Source of the DNA: Minisyncoccota bacterium
Lineage (GTDB): Bacteria; Patescibacteriota; Minisyncoccia; UBA6257; JAAZHW01
NCBI GenBank assembly: GCA_028696375.1
Contig: JAQVHD010000014.1
Coordinates: 1 to 9,529, forward strand
Direction of reading: 5' to 3'
Length of the DNA: 9,529 nt
The notes under the pieces are model-generated. The model did no database searches and was not told the DNA's origin. It worked only from the letters and a program-made list of their open reading frames with translations. Positions within the stretch are counted from its first letter, which is position 1. Each line of letters starts with the position of its first letter. The position numbers and the translations under genes are program-made. Positions 1 through 6,146 of the stretch are shown piece by piece.

Positions 1-14
1 GCTTTGATTTTTTC

Positions 15-42
15 TTGTTTTTTTATTTTTTTTAATTACAAT
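15..42 (+). promoter_or_regulatory. Possible promoter for tRNA-Thr/rpmG
   Basis: A TACAAT -10 match (37-42) lies 20 bases before the tRNA-Thr gene. A weak TTGTTT -35 (15-20) precedes it at a 16-base spacing. The surrounding sequence is very T-rich, so chance matches are likely. The T-runs at 8-33 could equally be the tail of a terminator for a gene left of the window. The call rests mainly on the need for a promoter ahead of the tRNA. Confidence 0.35.
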
Positions 43-62
43 AATAATGAAATAATGGCAAA

Positions 63-134
63 GCCGATGTAGCTCAGTGGTAGAGCACGTTCTTGGTAAG
101 AACGGGGTCGGGAGTTCAATCCTCCCCATCGGCT
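63..134 (+). tRNA. tRNA-Thr (anticodon GGT)
   Basis: A complete cloverleaf can be folded. The acceptor stem GCCGATG (63-69) pairs with CATCGGC (127-133), with discriminator T134. The D stem is GCTC/GAGC (72-75/83-86). The anticodon stem is CGTTC/GAACG (88-92/100-104), with loop TTGGTAA and anticodon GGT at 95-97. The T arm is GGGAG/CTCCC around a TTCAATC loop. It decodes ACC and ACU. No 3' CCA is encoded, so CCA must be added after transcription. It stands 74 bases upstream of rpmG and is probably co-transcribed with it. Confidence 0.97.
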
Positions 135-208
135 CTGGCTGCTTCAAAATAAAATGGTCGTAAAATTTCGCCTTTTAAATTGTAGTTTTGAGTTTTGAAT
201 TTGTAACT

Positions 209-367
209 ATGCCTCAAGAAAATCTTATTAAACTCCAATGTACTGTTTGTAAACAAATCAATTACCATACCCGCAAAAATAAAAAAACAGTACAGAAAAA
301 AATAGAATTAAAAAAATTCTGCCCTTTCTGTCAAAAAAGGACAGTTCATAAAGAAGTAAAGAAATAG
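209..367 (+). CDS. rpmG: 50S ribosomal protein bL33
   Basis: This 52-residue protein is a component of the large ribosomal subunit near the E site. The sequence shows a CTVC pair at residues 11-14 and a CPFC pair at residues 38-41. These are the four cysteines of the zinc-binding (C+) form of bL33. Between them are a basic linker and the family-typical YHTRKNK segment, and the protein ends in a lysine-rich HKEVKK tail. Length is normal for the family. The ATG at 209 has no Shine-Dalgarno; the upstream bases are a T-rich spacer. The gene lies between tRNA-Thr and tRNA-Trp, with only 17 bases to the latter, so one polycistronic transcript processed at the tRNAs is likely. This rpmG-trnW arrangement is common in bacteria. 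Confidence 0.95.
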   Translation: MPQENLIKLQCTVCKQINYHTRKNKKTVQKKIELKKFCPFCQKRTVHKEVKK

Positions 368-384
368 TCTGTTTGAAAAACGGT

Positions 385-456
385 GGGTCCGTCGGTTAAT
401 CGGCAAACCACTGGTCTCCAAAACCAGAACTGCAGGTTCGAGTCCTGCCGGACCCG
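385..456 (+). tRNA. tRNA-Trp (anticodon CCA)
   Basis: The acceptor GGGTCCG (385-391) pairs with CGGACCC (449-455), with discriminator G456. The D stem is GGTT/AACC (394-397/406-409). The anticodon stem is CTGGT/ACCAG (411-415/423-427), with loop CTCCAAA and anticodon CCA at 418-420. The T arm is GCAGG/CCTGC around TTCGAGT. CCA is not encoded. The CCA anticodon reads UGG, which fits a standard code in which UGA is not tryptophan. The next start codon is only 8 bases downstream, so maturation of the tRNA 3' end would leave that mRNA with almost no leader. Confidence 0.97.
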
Positions 457-464
457 CTTCAAAT

Positions 465-1061
465 ATGTCAAAGAAGGATATCATTTTTAGCGTTATTATT
501 GGTTTACTCATTGGTTTCCTGATTTGGCCACTGTGGCTTAATTTGGGAGTTTTGTTGAATTATTGGTCGTATCGGTGGGTTGTGGTGATTGTTTGTCCAG
601 TTATTGCTATTCTGGTAGTTATAGTGGCGTTTTGGCTCAGAAAGATTAGTGCCGTTATTTGGCAATTTGCCAAATATGCTTTAGTTGGTGTTCTTAATAC
701 TCTGCTTGATTTCGGTATTCTCAATCTTTTAAGTTATGTGACAAAGATTTATCAAGGAGGTTGGATCATCTTTTTTAACTTCTTTTCTTTTTTCATTGCT
801 AATATTAATAGTTATTTCTGGAATAAGTACTGGACTTTTGATAGAGGCGATAAGGCAAAAACCCAAGAATTTGCTAAATTCTTTGTGGTGAGCTTGATTG
901 GTTTTGGTTTAAACTCTTTTGTTTTGTGGGCTATTACTTCTGTTTCTCCATTGATGAATTTGACGCCGCCTCAATGGGAAAATGTCGGAAAATTAGGAGG
1001 AACGATCGTCAGCCTCATTTGGAATTTTGTAGGCTATAAAATTTTTGTTTTTAAGAAATAA
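465..1061 (+). CDS. GtrA-family membrane protein with two extra N-terminal helices
   Basis: This 198-residue protein is almost all hydrophobic. Residues 67-197 match the four-helix GtrA family: an FAKYALVGVLNTLLDF segment in helix 1, NSYFWNKYWTF after helix 2, VSLIGFGLN in helix 3 and a final helix ending WNFVGYKIFVFK. GtrA-type proteins are thought to help move polyprenyl-linked sugars across the membrane for cell-surface glycosylation. Typical members have about 130 residues. Here some 60 extra residues add two more predicted helices (about 5-25 and 38-58), giving six in total. The ATG lies 8 bases after tRNA-Trp with no Shine-Dalgarno. secE is the usual neighbour here, but no SecE-like features are seen. 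The substrate cannot be told from sequence. Confidence 0.85.
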   Translation: MSKKDIIFSVIIGLLIGFLIWPLWLNLGVLLNYWSYRWVVVIVCPVIAILVVIVAFWLRKISAVIWQFAKYALVGVLNTLLDFGILNLLSYVTKIYQGGWIIFFNFFSFFIANINSYFWNKYWTFDRGDKAKTQEFAKFFVVSLIGFGLNSFVLWAITSVSPLMNLTPPQWENVGKLGGTIVSLIWNFVGYKIFVFKK

Positions 1062-1106
1062 TTTGATTTTTAGAAATATTTAAGTAAAATATAAATATTC
1101 AGTAAT

Positions 1107-1460
1107 ATGAAATTTTTATCGCGATTAGTACTTCAGGTGGTGTTAAATGCATTAGGACTGTGGTTTATCATTCAAACAGTGCCCGATGTTTCTTATAGCG
1201 GCGATATAGTACGATTGATAGTAACTGCATTAGTTCTTGGTATTTTAAATTTTCTTTTAAAACCCATTTTGAAACTAGTGCTTAGCCCTTTGATTGTGTT
1301 AACGCTTGGACTTTTAACTTTTGTTATTAATGCTTTTATTTTATATTTAGCAACTCAATTGGTTCCAAGCCTGGTTATTCCATTAGGTTGGCCATTAATT
1401 TGGTCTACACTTATAATGTCGATTATTAATTTTCTTTTTAATCTTTTAGCCAAAAAATAA
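1107..1460 (+). CDS. Four-helix membrane protein, YvlD / phage-holin superfamily IV type
   Basis: The product has 117 residues with four predicted membrane helices (about 7-25, 34-52, 59-84 and 95-113). The family signature is visible: NFLLKPILKLVLSPL followed by LTLGLLTFVINAFILYL. Proteins of this family are annotated as 'phage holin family' but are common in non-phage chromosomal loci, including Bacillus YvlD. Nothing phage-like lies nearby, so a lysis role is unlikely and an envelope-associated role is more probable. The function is not established. The stop codon is separated from secG by a single base, so the two genes are translationally adjacent. There is no Shine-Dalgarno. A TATAAAT at 1090-1096 could be a -10 for a nearly leaderless message, but this is weak in such AT-rich DNA. 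Confidence 0.8.
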   Translation: MKFLSRLVLQVVLNALGLWFIIQTVPDVSYSGDIVRLIVTALVLGILNFLLKPILKLVLSPLIVLTLGLLTFVINAFILYLATQLVPSLVIPLGWPLIWSTLIMSIINFLFNLLAKK

Positions 1461-1461
1461 A

Positions 1462-1680
1462 ATGAATAATTTGCTTATTATTGGTCAGATTATCGTTTCT
1501 ATTGCGCTCATTGTTCTTATTCTTCTTCAGCCTCGAGGAACAGGATTGGGCAGTATATTTGGTGGAGGAGCAGAATTTTATCAACGTCGTCGAGGATTAG
1601 AAAAGACCGTTTTTTATATTACAATTGTCCTCGCTGGCATTTTTTTGGTTTTGAATGTAGTAGCCCTCATTCAGGGATAA
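1462..1680 (+). CDS. secG: Preprotein translocase subunit SecG
   Basis: This 72-residue protein has the classic SecG layout. An N-terminal helix (about 3-22) ends in LILLQPRGTGLGSIFGGG, the conserved glycine-rich cytoplasmic loop. A basic segment (QRRRGLEK) follows, then a second helix (about 49-69). SecG is the small accessory subunit of the SecYEG channel and eases SecA-driven protein export. The ATG follows the previous gene's TAA after one base, and the next gene starts 3 bases after the SecG stop, so this is an operon. The downstream gene encodes an exported binding protein, which would itself be a Sec substrate. Confidence 0.93.
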   Translation: MNNLLIIGQIIVSIALIVLILLQPRGTGLGSIFGGGAEFYQRRRGLEKTVFYITIVLAGIFLVLNVVALIQG

Positions 1681-1683
1681 TTT

Positions 1684-3408
1684 ATGAAGGTAAAATACTT
1701 TTTTCAAAAAAGCTTTTGGCAAAATTTTTGGCAGTCACTTTCTGATATTGAAAAGAAAATTTTTTGGGGTGCGCTCGTACTGATGATCGGCTCTTTAATT
1801 ATTGGCGGTGTTTTCTGGTATTTAAGTCATAGCGAGATTATAGCCAAGGAAGGAGGTGTTTTGGTTGAAGGAATAGTGGGGCAACCCACAATGCTTAATC
1901 CTCTTTTTGCATCCAATGAGATTGATCAGGGCCTTTCTTCCCTGGTTTACAGTGGATTATTAAAAAGTAATGGCAAAGGGGGGGTGATGAATGACCTCGC
2001 CGATTCTTATGAAAAAAGCGAAGATGGCCGTCGCTGGGTGGTTTATTTAAGAAAGGATGCTGTTTGGCACGATGGCGTTCCCTTTACGGCTGATGATGTG
2101 ATTTTTACTATTAATGCCATTCAAAATCCCGATACACGAAGTCCTTATCGAGTGGCCTGGCAAGGAGTGACAGTAACCAAAATTAGCGATTACACATTAA
2201 CTTTTGATTTAAAAAACCCCTATGCATTTTTTGAAGAAAATTTAAAACAGAAGATTATCCCAAAACATATTTTTGCTGAAATTCCCTTGGCTAATATGCG
2301 AGATCTTTCCGCTTATAATTTTGAACCTATTGGCACTGGTCCTTTTGCTTATGAAAAATTTGATGCCACAAAAAAAGGGTATATAAATTATTATATTTTT
2401 AAGGCTAATCCGCATTATTATGATGGCCGACCATTTATCGAGAATTACATTGTTAAGTTTTATAAATCCGAAGCGGAAGCGTTGAAAGCTTTTGATTATC
2501 ATCAGATTGATGTTTTAAGCAACGTCTCTGCGTCAAATCTTGCCAACATCAATCGTTCTTACCAATTATATGAATTTTCTTTGCCTCAGTATTTCGCTGT
2601 TTTTCTTAATGCCAGCATTTCGAAACCGCTTTCGGATCGTAATGTGCGCTATGCTTTAAACCACGCTACCAATCGTAAGGAAATTATAGATGAGGTTTTT
2701 CAAGGGCGGGCAGAATCAGTGGAAGGACCAATTCTTTCGTGGATGCCCGGATATGATCCTGCTTTGCAATCAGAATATTCATTAGATACAGCCAAACAAA
2801 TTTTAGAGAGTGGCGGATGGAAAGATCTTGATAATGATGGAATATTGGAAAAGGTTTTAGGTAAAAACGAGGACCCCACTCCATTAAAAATCACCCTTAT
2901 TGTTCCTTCGACAGACTTTTTAATTCAAACAGCTAGTTTATTAAAGAAACAATGGAAAGAAGTCGGCGCTGACGTAGAAATTAAAATAGTTGATTCATCA
3001 GATTTGCAGAATAATTTTTTAACAACCAGACTTTACGATGCATTGCTCTACGGCAATATTATTAATCAGAAGCCGGATCTGTTTCCTTTTTGGCACTCTT
3101 CTCAAAAATTTTACCCGGGGTTAAACCTGTCTTTGTATGAAAATGCTTCGGTTGATCGATTTTTAGAAGAAGCGCGTTTAACAACTAACGAGAACCAATA
3201 TAAAAAAGCTTTAGCTAATATCCAGTCTTTGATTTTAGCAGATACGCCAGCGATTTTTCTTTATAATCCTAAAATTCTTTTGATCGCACCACCATCATTG
3301 CACATAGAAAATTTAGAAAAGTTAGATGTTTCTTCAGAACGATACGCGAATGTTTATCGGTGGTATCTCAAAACGAAGCGGGTGCTAACTAATTCGAAGA
3401 GTGACTAA
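1684..3408 (+). CDS. Membrane-anchored family-5 extracellular solute-binding protein
   Basis: This 574-residue protein belongs to the family-5 (peptide/nickel, DppA/OppA-like) substrate-binding proteins. A positively charged N-terminus is followed by one helix at about 27-47. There is no lipobox cysteine, and no cysteine anywhere in the protein, so it is probably held by an uncleaved signal anchor. The binding domain starts near residue 58 with VEGIVGQPTMLNPLFAS. Hallmarks follow: WVVYLRKDAVWHDGVPFTADD (about 119-139), PIGTGPFAYEKF, and the FLNASISKPLSDRNVRYALNHA segment. DLDNDGILE at 381-389 resembles a calcium-binding loop of the DxDxDGxxxE type. An AGGGA (1673-1677) 7 bases before the ATG is a partial Shine-Dalgarno. 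No permease or ATPase genes are in the window, so the ligand and transporter are unknown. Confidence 0.9.
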   Translation: MKVKYFFQKSFWQNFWQSLSDIEKKIFWGALVLMIGSLIIGGVFWYLSHSEIIAKEGGVLVEGIVGQPTMLNPLFASNEIDQGLSSLVYSGLLKSNGKGGVMNDLADSYEKSEDGRRWVVYLRKDAVWHDGVPFTADDVIFTINAIQNPDTRSPYRVAWQGVTVTKISDYTLTFDLKNPYAFFEENLKQKIIPKHIFAEIPLANMRDLSAYNFEPIGTGPFAYEKFDATKKGYINYYIFKANPHYYDGRPFIENYIVKFYKSEAEALKAFDYHQIDVLSNVSASNLANINRSYQLYEFSLPQYFAVFLNASISKPLSDRNVRYALNHATNRKEIIDEVFQGRAESVEGPILSWMPGYDPALQSEYSLDTAKQILESGGWKDLDNDGILEKVLGKNEDPTPLKITLIVPSTDFLIQTASLLKKQWKEVGADVEIKIVDSSDLQNNFLTTRLYDALLYGNIINQKPDLFPFWHSSQKFYPGLNLSLYENASVDRFLEEARLTTNENQYKKALANIQSLILADTPAIFLYNPKILLIAPPSLHIENLEKLDVSSERYANVYRWYLKTKRVLTNSKSD

Positions 3409-3424
3409 GCTAGCAAATAGGAAT

Positions 3425-4072
3425 ATGGAAAAAACAAAAAAACATCCTGAAATAACGACAAGATCAATATCCGACCTCCAGGACGTTTTGTATCAACAAG
3501 AAAGCAATGATGGGAAACGAATTGTTTATCAGGTGTGGCGTAATCAAAAAGCGAAAGATGATTTGCGATATGATATAACAATTATATTTCCGAGGTTAAT
3601 AGGAAAAGAATTGGCAAAGACTTATGGACATTATCATTTAAATGGTGAATCGGAATGGTATGAGATTTTAAACGGCCAAGCCATTTTTCTTTTTCAAAAA
3701 CCAGCTGATAATTATCTGAAAATCAAAGAAAATTATGCGGTTTTTGCCAAACGAGGCGATAAAGTAATCGTTCCTCTGGGATTCGGAATGACAATGATAA
3801 ATAAAGGAAGAAGCGAATTAAAAGTGGGCAATTGGATTAAAAATGATGTTAAAAATGTTTACACCCCTTATAAAAAGATGCATGGAGCGAGCTATTATTG
3901 TTTGAAAGAAGAAAATCAGATAAAATTTGTGCCTAATCCACATTATCAAAAAAATGGCGCTTTAAAAATTGTAAAACCTCGCAAAGTACCTCCACCATTA
4001 AGAGATCTTCAATTTTTAGTTCAGCCTTTAAAATATAAAAAATTACTTACAGCTGAAAGTTTGTTCCGATAG
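3425..4072 (+). CDS. Cupin-type glucose-6-phosphate isomerase homologue (archaeal PGI family)
   Basis: The 215-residue product (from ATG 3425) matches the cupin phosphoglucose isomerase family, best known in Pyrococcus and other archaea, which interconverts glucose-6-P and fructose-6-P with a bound metal. Visible motifs are KTYGHYH (His69, His71), SEWYEILNGQAIFLFQ (Glu77) and NWIKND after the cupin barrel. These give three of the four metal ligands. The fourth, His136 in the Pyrococcus enzyme, aligns with Met122 in VPLGFGMTMIN, so activity or metal use may differ. An in-frame GTG at 3401 would overlap the upstream stop region by 8 bases and add 8 residues. ATG 3425 is preferred, although neither start has a well-spaced Shine-Dalgarno. 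It lies in the same run as the binding-protein gene. Confidence 0.8.
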   Translation: MEKTKKHPEITTRSISDLQDVLYQQESNDGKRIVYQVWRNQKAKDDLRYDITIIFPRLIGKELAKTYGHYHLNGESEWYEILNGQAIFLFQKPADNYLKIKENYAVFAKRGDKVIVPLGFGMTMINKGRSELKVGNWIKNDVKNVYTPYKKMHGASYYCLKEENQIKFVPNPHYQKNGALKIVKPRKVPPPLRDLQFLVQPLKYKKLLTAESLFR

Positions 4073-4095
4073 TATTTTGCCGAAGAGAGAATTTT

Positions 4096-4177
4096 GCCGC
4101 GGTGGCGGAATTGGCAGACGCGCACGGTTCAGGGCCGTGTCCCGTTTGGGATGTGGGTTCAAATCCCACCCGCGGCA
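4096..4177 (+). tRNA. tRNA-Leu (anticodon CAG)
   Basis: This is a class II tRNA. The acceptor GCCGCGG (4096-4102) pairs with CCGCGGC (4170-4176), with discriminator A4177. The anticodon stem is CACGG/CCGTG (4123-4127/4135-4139), with loop TTCAGGG and anticodon CAG at 4130-4132, reading CUG. The long variable arm (4140-4152) has a CCC/GGG stem. The T arm is GTGGG/CCCAC around TTCAAAT. No CCA is encoded. It lies 23 bases after the isomerase-like gene, so it may ride on that transcript. Confidence 0.97.
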
Positions 4178-4184
4178 CTAGAGT

Positions 4185-4287
4185 AAATTCAAAATACAAA
4201 ATTCAAAATTATAAATTCTAGAGTCGTTGTTTAATTATTTTGAATTTAATTATTTAATTATTGTTTTGGATTTTGTGCTTTGGATTT
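4185..4287 (+). repeat. Imperfect AT-rich inverted repeat in the tRNA-Leu/rnj spacer
   Basis: The arm at 4185-4211 and the arm at 4261-4287 are reverse complements at 21 of 27 positions. Four of the six differences become G-U pairs if the + strand is transcribed, leaving two true mismatches. The 49-base centre is also AT-rich. The octamer TTTTGAAT or its complement ATTCAAAA occurs at 4187, 4201, 4238, 4343 and 4356, and also at 193 before rpmG. The rest of the spacer (4288-4400) has a small GCCAT/ATGGC hairpin (4302-4306/4320-4324) and no credible gene. The element could act as a terminator or processing site after tRNA-Leu, or be a dispersed low-complexity repeat. Confidence 0.6.
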
Positions 4288-4400
4288 AATAATTCAAAGA
4301 AGCCATCACTGCATTTAGCATGGCAATGAAAAAGTTTTAAAGTTTTGAATTAAACTTTTGAATTTTACCCTTTGCATTTTAATATAACCTCTTTGGCTGC

Positions 4401-4406
4401 TATAAT
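4401..4406 (+). promoter_or_regulatory. -10 element for RNase J gene
   Basis: A perfect TATAAT lies 27 bases upstream of the preferred RNase J ATG. No good -35 is seen at 16-18 bases; the nearest hexamer, TTTAAT at 4378-4383, is poor. Transcription would start near 4413, giving a leader of about 20 bases. That placement argues against the GTG at 4416 as the start. Confidence 0.55.
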
Positions 4407-4433
4407 TCGGACAAAGTGGGAAAAAATGAAAAT

Positions 4434-6146
4434 ATGTTTCAACAAAATAAAATAGTAAAAAATCCGAAAGATCCCCAAGATAAAATAAAAATTTGTGTTC
4501 TGGGAGGGGTGGGAGAAGTCGGACGCAATCTCTCTTTTATTGAGTATAAAAATCAAATTTTAGTCTTTGATTGCGGCTTGCGTTTTCCCGAAGAAGACAT
4601 GCCGGGTATTGATTTTATCATTCCCAATGTCGATTATTTAGAAAAAAATCGCAAGAAAATTTTAGGAATGTTTATTACGCATGCCCATTATGATCATATT
4701 GGAGCTATTCCTTATATCGTTGAAAAGTTGGGCAATCCAACTCTTTATACGGCTCCATTAACACAAGCGATTGTTCTTAAAAGACAAGAAGACTTTCCTC
4801 ATCAGAAGAAATTGGATATTGAAGCCATTGATAATAATAATTTAAAGCCTATTTCGTTAGGCAATTTTCGAGTTCATCCTTATCTTGTCAATCACAATGT
4901 TCCCGATACTTTAGGTTTTGCGGTAGAAACACCATTAGGAACAATTTTTTATATGCCTGATTTTAAAGTTGATTTCAGTCCAATTATCGATCCGCCCATG
5001 GATTTAGGACGCATTGCCTTTCTATCTGCGAAAAACCCTCTGGTTTTAATGATGGATTCTACCGGAGCCGAAGAGCCGGGTCATTCTATTTCGGAAAGAA
5101 AAATTTATGATGATCTGGAACGTGTTTTTGAACGGGCTTCGGGGCGAATTATTGTTGCTACTTTCGCCTCATTAATAAGTCGTTTACAACAAATTATTTG
5201 GCTTTCGGAAAAATTTAATCGTCGAGTTGTCATTGACGGATATAGTATGAAAAGTAATGTTGAAATTGCTCGTCTGATGGGCTATTTGAAGATTAATAAA
5301 AATACCTTAATTTCACCCCAAGAAGCCCAAGGCCTTCTTTCTCGGCAACTCACAATATTGTGCACTGGCTCCCAAGGTGAAGATAGAGCTGTTTTGATGC
5401 GCATTGCTAATCGGGAGCACAAATACTTTAAAGTTGAAAGAGGCGATACGGTAATTTTTTCTTCTTCTGTTGTTCCCGGTAATGAAAGGACGGTTCAAAA
5501 CTTGAAAGACACCTTTTATCGTCAAGGCGCTCGGGTATTTCATTATAAAATGATGGATATTCACGCTGGCGGTCACGCACAGCAAGAAGAGTTAAAGTTG
5601 ATGTTGAATTTGATTCGGCCCAAATTTTTAATCCCTATTCATGGCCAATATTCAATGCTTCAAGCTCAGGCTGATATTGCCGAACAACTGGGAATGAAAC
5701 GTGAAAACATCGTGGTAACAAACAATGGTCAAATTATTGAAGTAACCAAAAATCAAATTGTCGCCACCAATCAAGAAGTACCGGCTAATTATGTGATGGT
5801 TGACGGGCTTGGAGTAGGTGACGTTGGCGAGGTGGTGCTAAGAGATCGTAATCAACTTTCAAAAGATGGAATGTTAGTGATTGTGACAGTGATTGACGGT
5901 GAAAATGGCGAATTAAGAGGTGAACCAGAAATTTCTTCCCGCGGTTTCGTTTATTTGAAAGAATCGCAAAAATTAATGGCCGAAACGAAGAAATTAGTAA
6001 AAGACATCATTCAAAAAACAGTTTCTAAAGATCGTACAACGAATTGGGCGTACGTTAAAGATAATTTAAGAGATAAAGTAGGGGAGTTTTTATTTAAAGA
6101 AACTCAAAGACGGCCAATGGTTTTACCATTTATTGTAGAGATTTAG
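4434..6146 (+). CDS. rnj: Ribonuclease J (metallo-beta-lactamase / beta-CASP RNase)
   Basis: The 570-residue protein has the full RNase J architecture. RNase J is an exo- and endoribonuclease for mRNA decay and rRNA/RNA maturation in bacteria lacking an RNase E-centred system. The N-terminal lactamase fold has CVLGGVGEVGRN, the zinc motif HAHYDH (residues 83-88), HNVPD (His154) and PDFK (Asp176). DSTGAEEPGHSISE and the beta-CASP segment follow. Next come TGSQGEDRA and SSSVVPGNE, then HAGGHAQQEELKLMLN (His377, His381) and IPIHGQY (His403). The C-terminal domain begins VDGLGVGDVGEVVLRDR. Length is normal. GTG at 4416 is an alternative start adding 6 residues. The TAG stop overlaps the stop of the convergent methyltransferase gene by 4 bases, leaving no room for a separate terminator. 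Confidence 0.96.
   Translation: MFQQNKIVKNPKDPQDKIKICVLGGVGEVGRNLSFIEYKNQILVFDCGLRFPEEDMPGIDFIIPNVDYLEKNRKKILGMFITHAHYDHIGAIPYIVEKLGNPTLYTAPLTQAIVLKRQEDFPHQKKLDIEAIDNNNLKPISLGNFRVHPYLVNHNVPDTLGFAVETPLGTIFYMPDFKVDFSPIIDPPMDLGRIAFLSAKNPLVLMMDSTGAEEPGHSISERKIYDDLERVFERASGRIIVATFASLISRLQQIIWLSEKFNRRVVIDGYSMKSNVEIARLMGYLKINKNTLISPQEAQGLLSRQLTILCTGSQGEDRAVLMRIANREHKYFKVERGDTVIFSSSVVPGNERTVQNLKDTFYRQGARVFHYKMMDIHAGGHAQQEELKLMLNLIRPKFLIPIHGQYSMLQAQADIAEQLGMKRENIVVTNNGQIIEVTKNQIVATNQEVPANYVMVDGLGVGDVGEVVLRDRNQLSKDGMLVIVTVIDGENGELRGEPEISSRGFVYLKESQKLMAETKKLVKDIIQKTVSKDRTTNWAYVKDNLRDKVGEFLFKETQRRPMVLPFIVEI

Noticed and set aside
465..650. The first part of the GtrA gene as a SecE remnant, because SecE normally follows tRNA-Trp
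   Set aside because: It shows two hydrophobic helices and lacks SecE's amphipathic helix and conserved W-P-x-x-x-E segment.
1107..1460. A prophage remnant, based on the holin-like protein
   Set aside because: No other phage gene, attachment site or endolysin is nearby, and this family is common in ordinary chromosomes.
3401..3424. GTG 3401 as the start of the isomerase-like gene
   Set aside because: It would overlap the previous gene by 8 bases and add 8 unconserved residues. ATG 3425 fits the usual family start better, though this is not certain.
4185..4365. A CRISPR array, because of the repeated octamers
   Set aside because: The units are short, AT-only-like, irregularly spaced and in both orientations. 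There are no uniform spacers or cas genes.
5313..5585. Antisense open frame within the RNase J gene
   Set aside because: It lies wholly opposite conserved RNase J codons and has no start signal or recognisable domain.
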